DNA from: Verrucomicrobiota bacterium
GTDB taxonomy: Bacteria > Verrucomicrobiota > Verrucomicrobiia > Limisphaerales > UBA1100
Assembly (NCBI GenBank): GCA_015660155.1
Contig: DQLO01000066.1
Coordinates: 1-10,855 of the forward strand
DNA length: 10,855 nucleotides
Direction of reading: 5' to 3'
Shown here piece after piece: positions 1-5,984 of the stretch. The notes beneath the pieces are model-generated. The model made no database searches, was not told where the DNA came from, and saw only the letters and a list, made by a program, of their open reading frames with translations. How positions within the stretch are numbered: the stretch's first letter is position 1; every line of letters starts with the position of its first letter. The translations under genes and the position numbers were made by a program.

Positions 1-619
1 CCTTCGCCCATTCGGAACCATAAATGCTTTCCACATCCACATCGAACCGCGCCAACTCCGCCGGGCGCGTGCGCCACTTGGGATGGGAGACTTCGTACTC
101 CATCGTGCCGCCATCGGTTTGCTGGTTGTAGCCCCAGTAATGTTCGATTAAATATGTTTCTATCGGATTCGGCGCACGCCAATCGCCTGTTGGCCGAGCG
201 GCCATGCCTTGCCATTCATCGGATTGTTCCAAATCGTATTGTGTTTGCGTTTCAGTCACGGCACTGCGCATGGGCAGCGTTTGGTACGGCTCATTGTAAA
301 CCGCACGCGCCACCCACTCGACGATTCGGCGCGGAGTCAATTCACACAAAAAGCCCACGCCCCGCCGCACCTCGCCATCCACCTCGCGCCGCACGTAAAA
401 GCGCAGATTGATTTCCGGGAAATCGCGATGACCCAAGGCCGGCACACCCTTTACCGCCAAGTCCAAAAACCGAAACCCAACGAGGCTCACCCAATACGCG
501 TCATCCCAGGAATCCAGCTCCGTGCCCGCCGGCAGATACGGCGCAAGCAGCGCGGGATCCACCCGCCAATTCAGCAAAAGCAAGTCGCGCCATGCGGCGG
601 TGAGAAATGGACTGACCAC
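1..619 (-). CDS. DUF2071 / YqjF-like protein, C-terminus cut off by the window edge
   Basis: Reading the minus strand from a GTG at 619 gives 206 codons with no stop before the window edge. The protein opens MVSPFLTAAWRDLLLLNWRV. It then carries blocks typical of the DUF2071 (YqjF, COG3361) family: a DPALLAPYLPAGTELD stretch near residues 21-36, WVSLVGFRFLD near 43-53, INLRFYVRR near 70-78, a HYWGY stretch near 160-164, and an EYEVSHPKW stretch near 174-182. Family members are usually about 230-250 aa, so roughly 30-40 C-terminal residues lie outside the window. The biochemical role of the family is unknown; I recall a structural link to acetoacetate-decarboxylase-like folds but cannot show it here. 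No signal peptide or membrane segment is visible, so it is probably cytoplasmic. The frame stays open upstream of the GTG. I chose this start because family similarity begins there and a -35/-10 pair ends 6 nt before it. It is divergent from the PQQ-propeller gene. Confidence 0.87.
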   Translation of the reverse strand, partial: MVSPFLTAAWRDLLLLNWRVDPALLAPYLPAGTELDSWDDAYWVSLVGFRFLDLAVKGVPALGHRDFPEINLRFYVRREVDGEVRRGVGFLCELTPRRIVEWVARAVYNEPYQTLPMRSAVTETQTQYDLEQSDEWQGMAARPTGDWRAPNPIETYLIEHYWGYNQQTDGGTMEYEVSHPKWRTRPAELARFDVDVESIYGSEWAK

Positions 620-625
620 GCGCGG

Positions 626-654
626 AGTGTAAACATTCCGCGCGCAGATGCCAA
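626..654 (-). promoter_or_regulatory. Sigma70-like promoter of the DUF2071 gene, predicted leaderless
   Basis: On the minus strand TTGGCA (649-654) is followed after exactly 17 bp by TACACT (626-631). The GTG start codon at 619 lies 6 nt beyond the -10 hexamer, where transcription itself would be expected to begin. There is no Shine-Dalgarno sequence between promoter and start. Seen in sequence; leaderless translation is inferred. Confidence 0.6.
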
Positions 655-659
655 AACGT

Positions 660-687
660 TTGCCCCCGACGGCCACACGGTTACACT
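660..687 (+). promoter_or_regulatory. Sigma70-like promoter of the PQQ-propeller gene, predicted leaderless
   Basis: TTGCCC (660-665), a 16-bp spacer and TACACT (682-687) are followed after 6 nt (CCGCCC) by the ATG at 694. TTTGCC at 659-664 with a 17-bp spacer is an equivalent choice of -35. No Shine-Dalgarno sequence lies before the ATG. The -10 and the following CCGC match those of the divergent gene. Confidence 0.55.
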
Positions 688-693
688 CCGCCC

Positions 694-2307
694 ATGAGCG
701 ACACCGAGCCGCCCCTCTCCCCACATCTGGCCAGCTACCTTTGCCCGCCCCTGGCCATTTGGCTGTTGTGGCGGTATCGCCTCCCGTGGCGCGGCGGCAA
801 GACGGTGATGGTGCTCCTCTTTCTGCTCATCCAATTTATCCTTGGCATTTTGCTGATGACCAAAGCCGGCTGGACGCGCGTGGACTGGGACGGTCGCGGC
901 TTGCCCGGCGACCTCCGTTGGGTGCTCGCCGCGCCCAGCGATGCGGATTGGAAATACTCCGATCGCAAACCCAACTCCGATGACCCCGCGCTTTGGCCTG
1001 GCTATCGCGGTGCGCGGCGCGATGGCGTTTACAAAGGCCCCGCCATCCGTACCGATTGGGATACCGCCCCGCCCAAGCCCGCGTGGTCCACCCAAGTCGG
1101 CGGCGGCCACGCCTCAATGACCGTCGCGCGTGGGCGGCTCTTCACGCTCGAGCAATGGGCCGAAGGCGAAGTGGTCACCTGCTACAACCTCGCCGATGGA
1201 CGCGGCCTGTGGCGGCACGCGTACGGCGGCAAGTTCAATGACAAATCCGCGATGGGCGGCGTGGGCCCGCGCTCCACGCCCACTTGGGATGACGGCCGCC
1301 TGTATACGCTCGGTGCCGAAGGCCAACTCCATTGCCTCGCCGCCGACACCGGCAAAGTGATTTGGCACAAAAACATTTACGACGCCTTCGGCACGCGCAA
1401 CCTCCCCTTCGGCACCTGCGCTTCGCCGTGGGTGGCCGGCGAAAAACTCATCATCACCACCGGCGCTCGCGCGGGCACGGCCAAGCACACGGTGTTTGCC
1501 TTGGACAAAATGACCGGCGAAGTCCTCTGGCGTTCCGCCGCCGAAAAGCAGGCGTATATGTCGCCCATCACCGCCACGCTCGCCGGGCGCGAGCAAATCC
1601 TGCTCTGTGCCGGCCGCGCGATCCAAGGACTCTCGCTGGAGGACGGCCAAATTTTGTGGTCAGTAAAATGGACCGTGAGCTACGACAACAACATCGCCCA
1701 ACCCGTCTTGGTCGATGACACACACATTTTTATCAGCGCCGGCTACGGCACCGGCTGCGGCCTCATCGAAATTGAAAAAACCGGCGACCAATTTCCTGCC
1801 AAGCTCGTGTGGGAAAACAAAAACCTAAAAAATAAATTCACCAGTTCCGTGCTGCACGAAGGCCACCTCTACGGGCTCGATGATGGCGACGGCGACAACG
1901 CCGCCTACCTCGTCTGCCTCAACGCCCAAACCGGCGAAGAACAATGGCGCGGCGACAACTACGGCCACGGCCAGCTCTTGCTCGCCCAAGGCCACCTTAT
2001 CATCCAATGCGAAAACGGCGACCTCGCCCTCGCCAAAGCCACCCCCGAATCCCACCAACAAATCACCCGCCTCCCCGCCCTCCCCGGCAAAACCTGGAAC
2101 AATCCCGCCCTTGCCAATGGCCGACTCTATGTCCGCAACGACCACAAAATGATCTGCTACGACATCCGCCCCGGCTCCGAGGGCGACACTCTCCCACTCC
2201 ACGCCAGCACCACCGAAGCCCTCGCGATCCTCGCCTCCGCATTTTTGCTACTAAACGGTTTGGGCTGCATCGGGCTCGGCATTTTTGTGCGACCGGCAAA
2301 CGCCTGA
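694..2307 (+). CDS. Membrane-anchored PQQ-like beta-propeller repeat protein
   Basis: The product is 537 aa. The N-terminal part has a hydrophobic helix near residues 38-56 and a possible shorter one near 14-27, and a second anchor lies near 506-532. Between them, from about residue 100, is a WPGYRGARRDGV motif that often opens propeller proteins of planctomycetes and verrucomicrobia. Repeats of the form (D/T)G...(V/L)W follow, with conserved Trp near 173, 224, 279, 322, 373 and 418, as in PQQ_2/BamB-like propellers. The anchors suggest the propeller faces the periplasm. No catalytic residues or cofactor can be assigned, and many such proteins bind no PQQ and act in protein-protein contact. 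It stands alone, divergent from the DUF2071 gene and convergent with comEC, so context gives no function. The ATG start is supported by the promoter 6 nt upstream. Fold is confident; role unknown. Confidence 0.88.
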   Translation: MSDTEPPLSPHLASYLCPPLAIWLLWRYRLPWRGGKTVMVLLFLLIQFILGILLMTKAGWTRVDWDGRGLPGDLRWVLAAPSDADWKYSDRKPNSDDPALWPGYRGARRDGVYKGPAIRTDWDTAPPKPAWSTQVGGGHASMTVARGRLFTLEQWAEGEVVTCYNLADGRGLWRHAYGGKFNDKSAMGGVGPRSTPTWDDGRLYTLGAEGQLHCLAADTGKVIWHKNIYDAFGTRNLPFGTCASPWVAGEKLIITTGARAGTAKHTVFALDKMTGEVLWRSAAEKQAYMSPITATLAGREQILLCAGRAIQGLSLEDGQILWSVKWTVSYDNNIAQPVLVDDTHIFISAGYGTGCGLIEIEKTGDQFPAKLVWENKNLKNKFTSSVLHEGHLYGLDDGDGDNAAYLVCLNAQTGEEQWRGDNYGHGQLLLAQGHLIIQCENGDLALAKATPESHQQITRLPALPGKTWNNPALANGRLYVRNDHKMICYDIRPGSEGDTLPLHASTTEALAILASAFLLLNGLGCIGLGIFVRPANA

Positions 2308-2314
2308 ACGCCTG
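2299..2314. repeat. Perfect 8-bp tandem duplication at a convergent gene junction
   Basis: AACGCCTG occurs twice in a row (2299-2306, 2307-2314), filling the gap between the PQQ-propeller stop codon and the comEC stop codon. The propeller gene's TGA (2305-2307) spans the boundary between the copies. With one copy only, the frame would read through to a TAA that overlaps the end of comEC. Confidence 0.8.
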
Positions 2315-4807
2315 CTAATTTTCACGGCTACGCCACAACACGCCTGTTGAATTCTCCAAGCGCCAATCGCCGCGTGCGATGGTCAAGCAAATGCCTTTTT
2401 CATTTCGCACAGAAAAAACCTCGGCACCGCTAGCACGCAATCTGTTTAACAACTCAACCGACGCTCGTTCGGTGATGGGGTATTTGCTGTCGTGGATGAT
2501 AATTACTTTGGGGTTGATGATGCGCAGCAATCCGGGGTTCAGCGGTTCGCCGTAGCTGGGGATGGCGGCAACGACGATGTCCGCCTGTAGATCGACATTG
2601 CGCGCCATCATCGCTTGGCAACCATCGGGGCCCACATCGGAAAGCAGCAGCACGCGCACTCCGTGAAATTCGCCCCGCAGCACCATCGCATCATCCGTGC
2701 TGCGGGAAAAATCATCGGCCTTCGCCGGATGCAACACAGTCCACGGGCCAATTTTGCCTCCCGCAGAGATCACGTTTTTTAATCCTTCGCGATCTGCCAT
2801 CGCAGCCAATGCCATTTTTTGAAATCTGGATGATGACTTGGCGTGGCTCAAATACACGCGTTCCAGCGGTTGCGCGACCAGCAAATTGGTAAAACCGCCT
2901 ACGTGATGGCCGATGCCGTGGGTGAGTGCCACCGCGTGCAAGGCATCCACGCCGCGCGTTTGCAAATGACGCTGCACGGTGTACTCGACGGCCATCGCGT
3001 CGCCAGTGTCGATGAGTAAACCGGATGTGCGCGCGCTTGCCTCCACGTGAATCATCGGGCCTTCCGGCAGTATTGTGAGGCGCACTTCCTGCCGGTCGGT
3101 TTGCCAACTGGCCACCAATAAAACCACGAACACACCGCCGCCGCCCAAGGCCCACCGGCGCACGTTGGGTTTGAAAAACCAACCCGTGCCCACGCCGAAA
3201 AGTACCGCGTACCAACCGGCCATCATCCACGGCGCGGGCACGCGCACGTATTGCCATGCGCCGGGGAGATCGGCCGTCCATTGGCTGATGGCCATCATGC
3301 AGTTCATAAAAAACCACGCCGAGTGATTGAACAAAACCGTGAGCGGCTCCAGCCAACTGCCGCAGATGAAGCTGCCCATGCAGCTCGCCAACGCCAGTGT
3401 GCCGCACGCCACCACCGGCACATTGGCCAGCAATGCCACGGGGTTAAACAAATGAAAATAATGTGCGATCAACGGCAACGATGCGAGCCACGCGCAAAAC
3501 GAAACGGCGATTGCGCCCACCAACCAATACGAAGGCTCCAAAATCCAACGCCGCCAGCGCGGCCACAGCTCGCGCGGGAGAAATGGATCCGGCCGCACGC
3601 CCGTTTGCAGACGCTCCACGATGGGCGGCATCACGAGTGCGAGGCTGAACACCACCGCGAAGGAAAGCTGGAAGCTCGCGCGGAAAAGTTGCTGCGGATC
3701 CCACAGCAAAATCAAAAACGCCGCCATGCCGAGCGAGTTCAAAATGTTGACCGGCCGCTTGAGCGACCACGCCGCGAGGATCAGCGTCATCATCACCGTC
3801 GCCCGCACGGCGGAGGGTTGCCAGCCGGTGGCCGCGGTGTAAAACCACAGCAACGGAATCGCCACCACTCCCACCCAAGCGCGCGGCACGCGCATCACTC
3901 GTAGCAGAATCACAAAAATTCCCGCCACCAATCCGATGTGCAAACCGCTGATCGCAAAAAAATGCATCGTTCCCGATTGCATGAACGGCGCGGCCACTTC
4001 GCCCGTAAGTGCAGTGCGCCAGCCGAGGCTCATCGCCCACAGCAGCTCCAGCGCTTCGTCCTGCTCCGGTAAACCGCGACTGAGATTGTGCCGCGCCCAC
4101 GCACGAAAACGATCGGCCAGTGGACGGCGCGGCGATGGGCTTTGCGGGATGAGTTTCCAGCGGGTGAGTTTGTCGGTATTCAGTTCAAAATAAATACCGC
4201 GCCGCCGCAGGCTTTCGCGGCGGTCGTACAATCCCGGCGCCTTCGCGTGCTCGGGCTGGATGAGCACGCCGTCCACCTCCACGATTTGGCCGGCGTAAAA
4301 ATCTTCGCCCAGTTGATTAGTCGTCGTCACCATCACCGTGCCGTGAGCAGGTTGGCTTTGGCCTCGCTGGGTAATGCTCTCGGCACGAATGCGTAGTGAC
4401 GTCCGCTCCACCACGCCCGCGCGCCGACGTGTCGGCGTGGCTGCGAGTTCGCCGAGCAATGTGACAATCGCACCCTCTTTCGGAATAAGCTGCCGCAGAT
4501 CATTCGGTGAAATGGGCGCCGTCTGCCGCACGTAATTGGCCCAACCCGTCAGCACAATCGCGGCAATCAACGCCACTTGCCGCACGGCATCGGCCACGCC
4601 GGAGGCCATCCCGAGGCGGTCATCGAGAAATCCCACGTGAACTGCCACCGCCCCATCGCAGCGTTGGCCCAGCCACACGGCGGCCAGCGCCACGCCCGCT
4701 GCCAGAAATGCCAGCACCATCACGGTTTCGGGCGGGAGCAAAATCCATTCGCCAATCAGCACGCCCGCCATAAACAACGCGGCGATGATGAGCATCGGGA
4801 ATTTCAC
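2315..4807 (-). CDS. comEC: ComEC/Rec2-family DNA uptake channel protein with degenerate beta-lactamase-like domain
   Basis: The product is 830 aa, the usual size for ComEC, the inner-membrane channel that brings single-stranded DNA into the cytoplasm during natural transformation. The order is: N-terminal membrane helices (about 1-95); a soluble OB-like region (about 105-215); the Competence domain (about 250-530) with ISGLHIGL at 286-293, a G..PSAVRA stretch at 328-336 and FNPVALLANVPVV near 454-466; another membrane helix near 553-568; and a C-terminal metallo-beta-lactamase-like domain (about 575-810). That last domain keeps the fold signatures LLIDTG (597-602) and LSDVGPDG (722-729). The HxHxDH motif, however, reads HGIGHH (630-635), and the usual DxGQGDA and HHGS motifs are missing. 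The start is GTG at 4807, supported by a promoter 6 nt upstream; an in-frame ATG lies four codons inside. No other competence gene is nearby. It is divergent from pdxJ. Confidence 0.93.
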   Translation of the reverse strand: MKFPMLIIAALFMAGVLIGEWILLPPETVMVLAFLAAGVALAAVWLGQRCDGAVAVHVGFLDDRLGMASGVADAVRQVALIAAIVLTGWANYVRQTAPISPNDLRQLIPKEGAIVTLLGELAATPTRRRAGVVERTSLRIRAESITQRGQSQPAHGTVMVTTTNQLGEDFYAGQIVEVDGVLIQPEHAKAPGLYDRRESLRRRGIYFELNTDKLTRWKLIPQSPSPRRPLADRFRAWARHNLSRGLPEQDEALELLWAMSLGWRTALTGEVAAPFMQSGTMHFFAISGLHIGLVAGIFVILLRVMRVPRAWVGVVAIPLLWFYTAATGWQPSAVRATVMMTLILAAWSLKRPVNILNSLGMAAFLILLWDPQQLFRASFQLSFAVVFSLALVMPPIVERLQTGVRPDPFLPRELWPRWRRWILEPSYWLVGAIAVSFCAWLASLPLIAHYFHLFNPVALLANVPVVACGTLALASCMGSFICGSWLEPLTVLFNHSAWFFMNCMMAISQWTADLPGAWQYVRVPAPWMMAGWYAVLFGVGTGWFFKPNVRRWALGGGGVFVVLLVASWQTDRQEVRLTILPEGPMIHVEASARTSGLLIDTGDAMAVEYTVQRHLQTRGVDALHAVALTHGIGHHVGGFTNLLVAQPLERVYLSHAKSSSRFQKMALAAMADREGLKNVISAGGKIGPWTVLHPAKADDFSRSTDDAMVLRGEFHGVRVLLLSDVGPDGCQAMMARNVDLQADIVVAAIPSYGEPLNPGLLRIINPKVIIIHDSKYPITERASVELLNRLRASGAEVFSVRNEKGICLTIARGDWRLENSTGVLWRSREN

Positions 4808-4813
4808 AACGGA

Positions 4814-4841
4814 TTTTTAACACACACCGCAGAGTTGGCAA
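4814..4841 (-). promoter_or_regulatory. Sigma70-like promoter of comEC, predicted leaderless
   Basis: On the minus strand TTGCCA (4836-4841), a 16-bp spacer and TAAAAA (4814-4819) are followed after 6 nt by the GTG at 4807. The -10 lacks the final T of the consensus, although TAAAAAT runs one base further. No Shine-Dalgarno sequence is present. Its -35 overlaps the pdxJ -35 on the other strand. Confidence 0.5.
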
Positions 4842-4863
4842 GGCGGAGGAATTTGCGTAGCGT
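4835..4863 (+). promoter_or_regulatory. Sigma70-like promoter of pdxJ, predicted leaderless
   Basis: TTGGCA (4835-4840), a 17-bp spacer and TAGCGT (4858-4863) are followed after 6 nt by the GTG at 4870. A GGAGG at 4845-4849 falls inside the spacer, 20 nt from the start codon. That is too far to serve as a ribosome binding site, and it would not be in the transcript. Confidence 0.6.
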
Positions 4864-4869
4864 GTCCCG

Positions 4870-5610
4870 GTGCTTAAGTTGGGAGTCAACATCGACCACG
4901 TCGCGACGCTGCGCGAGGCGCGCTATCGCGGGCAGCGCTGCGGCGAGCCTTCGCCGGTGGACGCCGCCATCGCCGCCGAGGTCGCGGGCGCGCACGGCAT
5001 CACGGCGCATTTGCGCGAGGATCGCCGCCACATTTTAGATGCCGACATCGCCGCGCTGCGTAAGGCGGTGAGCGTGCGGTTCAATTTCGAAATGGCCAAC
5101 ACCGCCGAGATGGTCCGCATCGCCCTACGCACGAAGCCGGAAATCGTTTGCCTCGTGCCCGAGAAACGCGAGGAGATCACCACCGAAGGCGGTCTGGATG
5201 TGGCCGGTCAATTACCCGCGCTCAAGCGCACTTGCAAAAAAATGGCGAAGGCCGGCATTGAAGTCAGTTTGTTTATCAATCCCGACGCCAAACAAGTGGA
5301 CGCCTCCGCACAATCGGGCGCGCAGTTTATTGAGCTGCACACCGGCCTGTTTGCCGAGCACTTCGGCAATGTCCGCGCGCGCAAGCGAGAACTCAACCGC
5401 CTCATCGCCGCCGCCGAGCACGCGCACAGCCTCGGCCTGCGCGTGAATGCGGGGCACGGAATTAATTACGAAAACCTCGCCACGCTGCACGCCGTGCCGC
5501 ATTTGGAAGAATTGAACATCGGCCACTGCATTATCAGCCACGCCGTGAGCGTGGGTTTGCCGCGGGCGGTGAAGGAAATGTTGCGGCTGATGAAAGGCTA
5601 TCGTAGATGA
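4870..5610 (+). CDS. pdxJ: Pyridoxine 5'-phosphate synthase
   Basis: PdxJ condenses 3-amino-2-oxopropyl phosphate with 1-deoxy-D-xylulose 5-phosphate to form pyridoxine 5'-phosphate, the last ring-forming step of the DXP-dependent vitamin B6 pathway in the cytoplasm. The 246-aa product is close to the family's usual 237-245 aa. It shows the hallmark N-terminus LGVNIDHVATLREARY (residues 4-19), the active-site stretch HLREDRRHI (47-55, with His47 and Arg49), FNFEMA with Glu74, and the C-terminal NAGHGINYENL loop followed by ELNIGH. All are as expected for an active TIM-barrel enzyme. The GTG start at 4870 is the only one that keeps the complete N-terminus, and it sits 6 nt from a good promoter. 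The stop codon overlaps the acpS start by four bases, a pairing also seen in enterobacteria. Nothing in the gene looks damaged. Confidence 0.97.
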   Translation: MLKLGVNIDHVATLREARYRGQRCGEPSPVDAAIAAEVAGAHGITAHLREDRRHILDADIAALRKAVSVRFNFEMANTAEMVRIALRTKPEIVCLVPEKREEITTEGGLDVAGQLPALKRTCKKMAKAGIEVSLFINPDAKQVDASAQSGAQFIELHTGLFAEHFGNVRARKRELNRLIAAAEHAHSLGLRVNAGHGINYENLATLHAVPHLEELNIGHCIISHAVSVGLPRAVKEMLRLMKGYRR

Positions 5611-5984
5611 TTTTTGGTACCGGCATCGACATTGTGGAAGTGGAGCGCATCCGTAAGATTTGCAAGCGCTGGCGCAAGCGGTTTTTGAATCGCGTGCTGC
5701 GCGAGGCGGAAATTAAATACTGCCTCTCGCAGAACGACCCCGCCCAATGCATCGCCGCGCGATTTGCCGGCAAGGAAGCGGTCAGCAAAGCCTTCGGCAC
5801 CGGCATCGGCGCACAACTCGGCTGGCACGACATTGAAATTGTTCACCAACCCAAAGGCCGCCCGACGGTGAAATTGCACGGACGCGGAAAAATTCTGTTG
5901 CTCGAACAAGGCGGCAAAAGCGTCCACGTCAGCCTCAGCCACAACGGCGGCCAAGCGGCGGCGATGGCGTTGTTGGAGGGTTGA
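5607..5984 (+). CDS. acpS: Holo-[acyl-carrier-protein] synthase
   Basis: AcpS transfers the 4'-phosphopantetheine arm of coenzyme A to a serine of acyl carrier protein, making it active for fatty acid synthesis. The 125-aa product has the standard family size. Its three motifs are GTGIDIVEVERI (residues 4-15, with the Mg-binding Asp8), RFAGKEAVSKAFGTGI (52-67, with Glu57) and HVSLSHNGGQAAAMAL near the C-terminus. The ATG overlaps the pdxJ stop in ATGA, so translational coupling is likely. An AAAGG at 5593-5597, nine bases before the ATG, may be a weak Shine-Dalgarno sequence. The stop codon directly abuts the glnD stop on the other strand, leaving no room for a terminator. Confidence 0.97.
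   Translation: MIFGTGIDIVEVERIRKICKRWRKRFLNRVLREAEIKYCLSQNDPAQCIAARFAGKEAVSKAFGTGIGAQLGWHDIEIVHQPKGRPTVKLHGRGKILLLEQGGKSVHVSLSHNGGQAAAMALLEG

Larger units (their letters stand above)
622..691. repeat. 11-bp inverted repeat framing a divergent promoter region
   Basis: GCGGAGTGTAA at 622-632 and its exact reverse complement TTACACTCCGC at 681-691 sit symmetrically around position 656.5. An AAACGTTT palindrome (654-661) lies almost at the centre. Each arm contains the -10 hexamer TACACT of the outward-facing gene plus the bases leading to its start codon. The two divergent genes therefore have mirror-image core promoters. The repeat could also be an operator, but the simplest reading is a shared promoter motif. 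Confidence 0.6.

Noticed and set aside
571..1110. A 179-codon minus-strand frame spanning the divergent promoter region
   Set aside because: It runs antisense to the propeller gene and out of frame with the DUF2071 gene, ending inside both. Family motifs support the other two frames.
1960..2100. Very C-rich stretch at the 3' end of the propeller gene, considered as a separate element or foreign DNA
   Set aside because: The frame continues with a normal propeller repeat, and the skew is explained by C-ending codons in a Pro/Ala/Thr-rich segment.
4845..4849. GGAGG upstream of pdxJ as a Shine-Dalgarno sequence
   Set aside because: It is 20 nt from the GTG start, outside the normal range, and lies between the -35 and -10 elements, so it would not be transcribed from that promoter.
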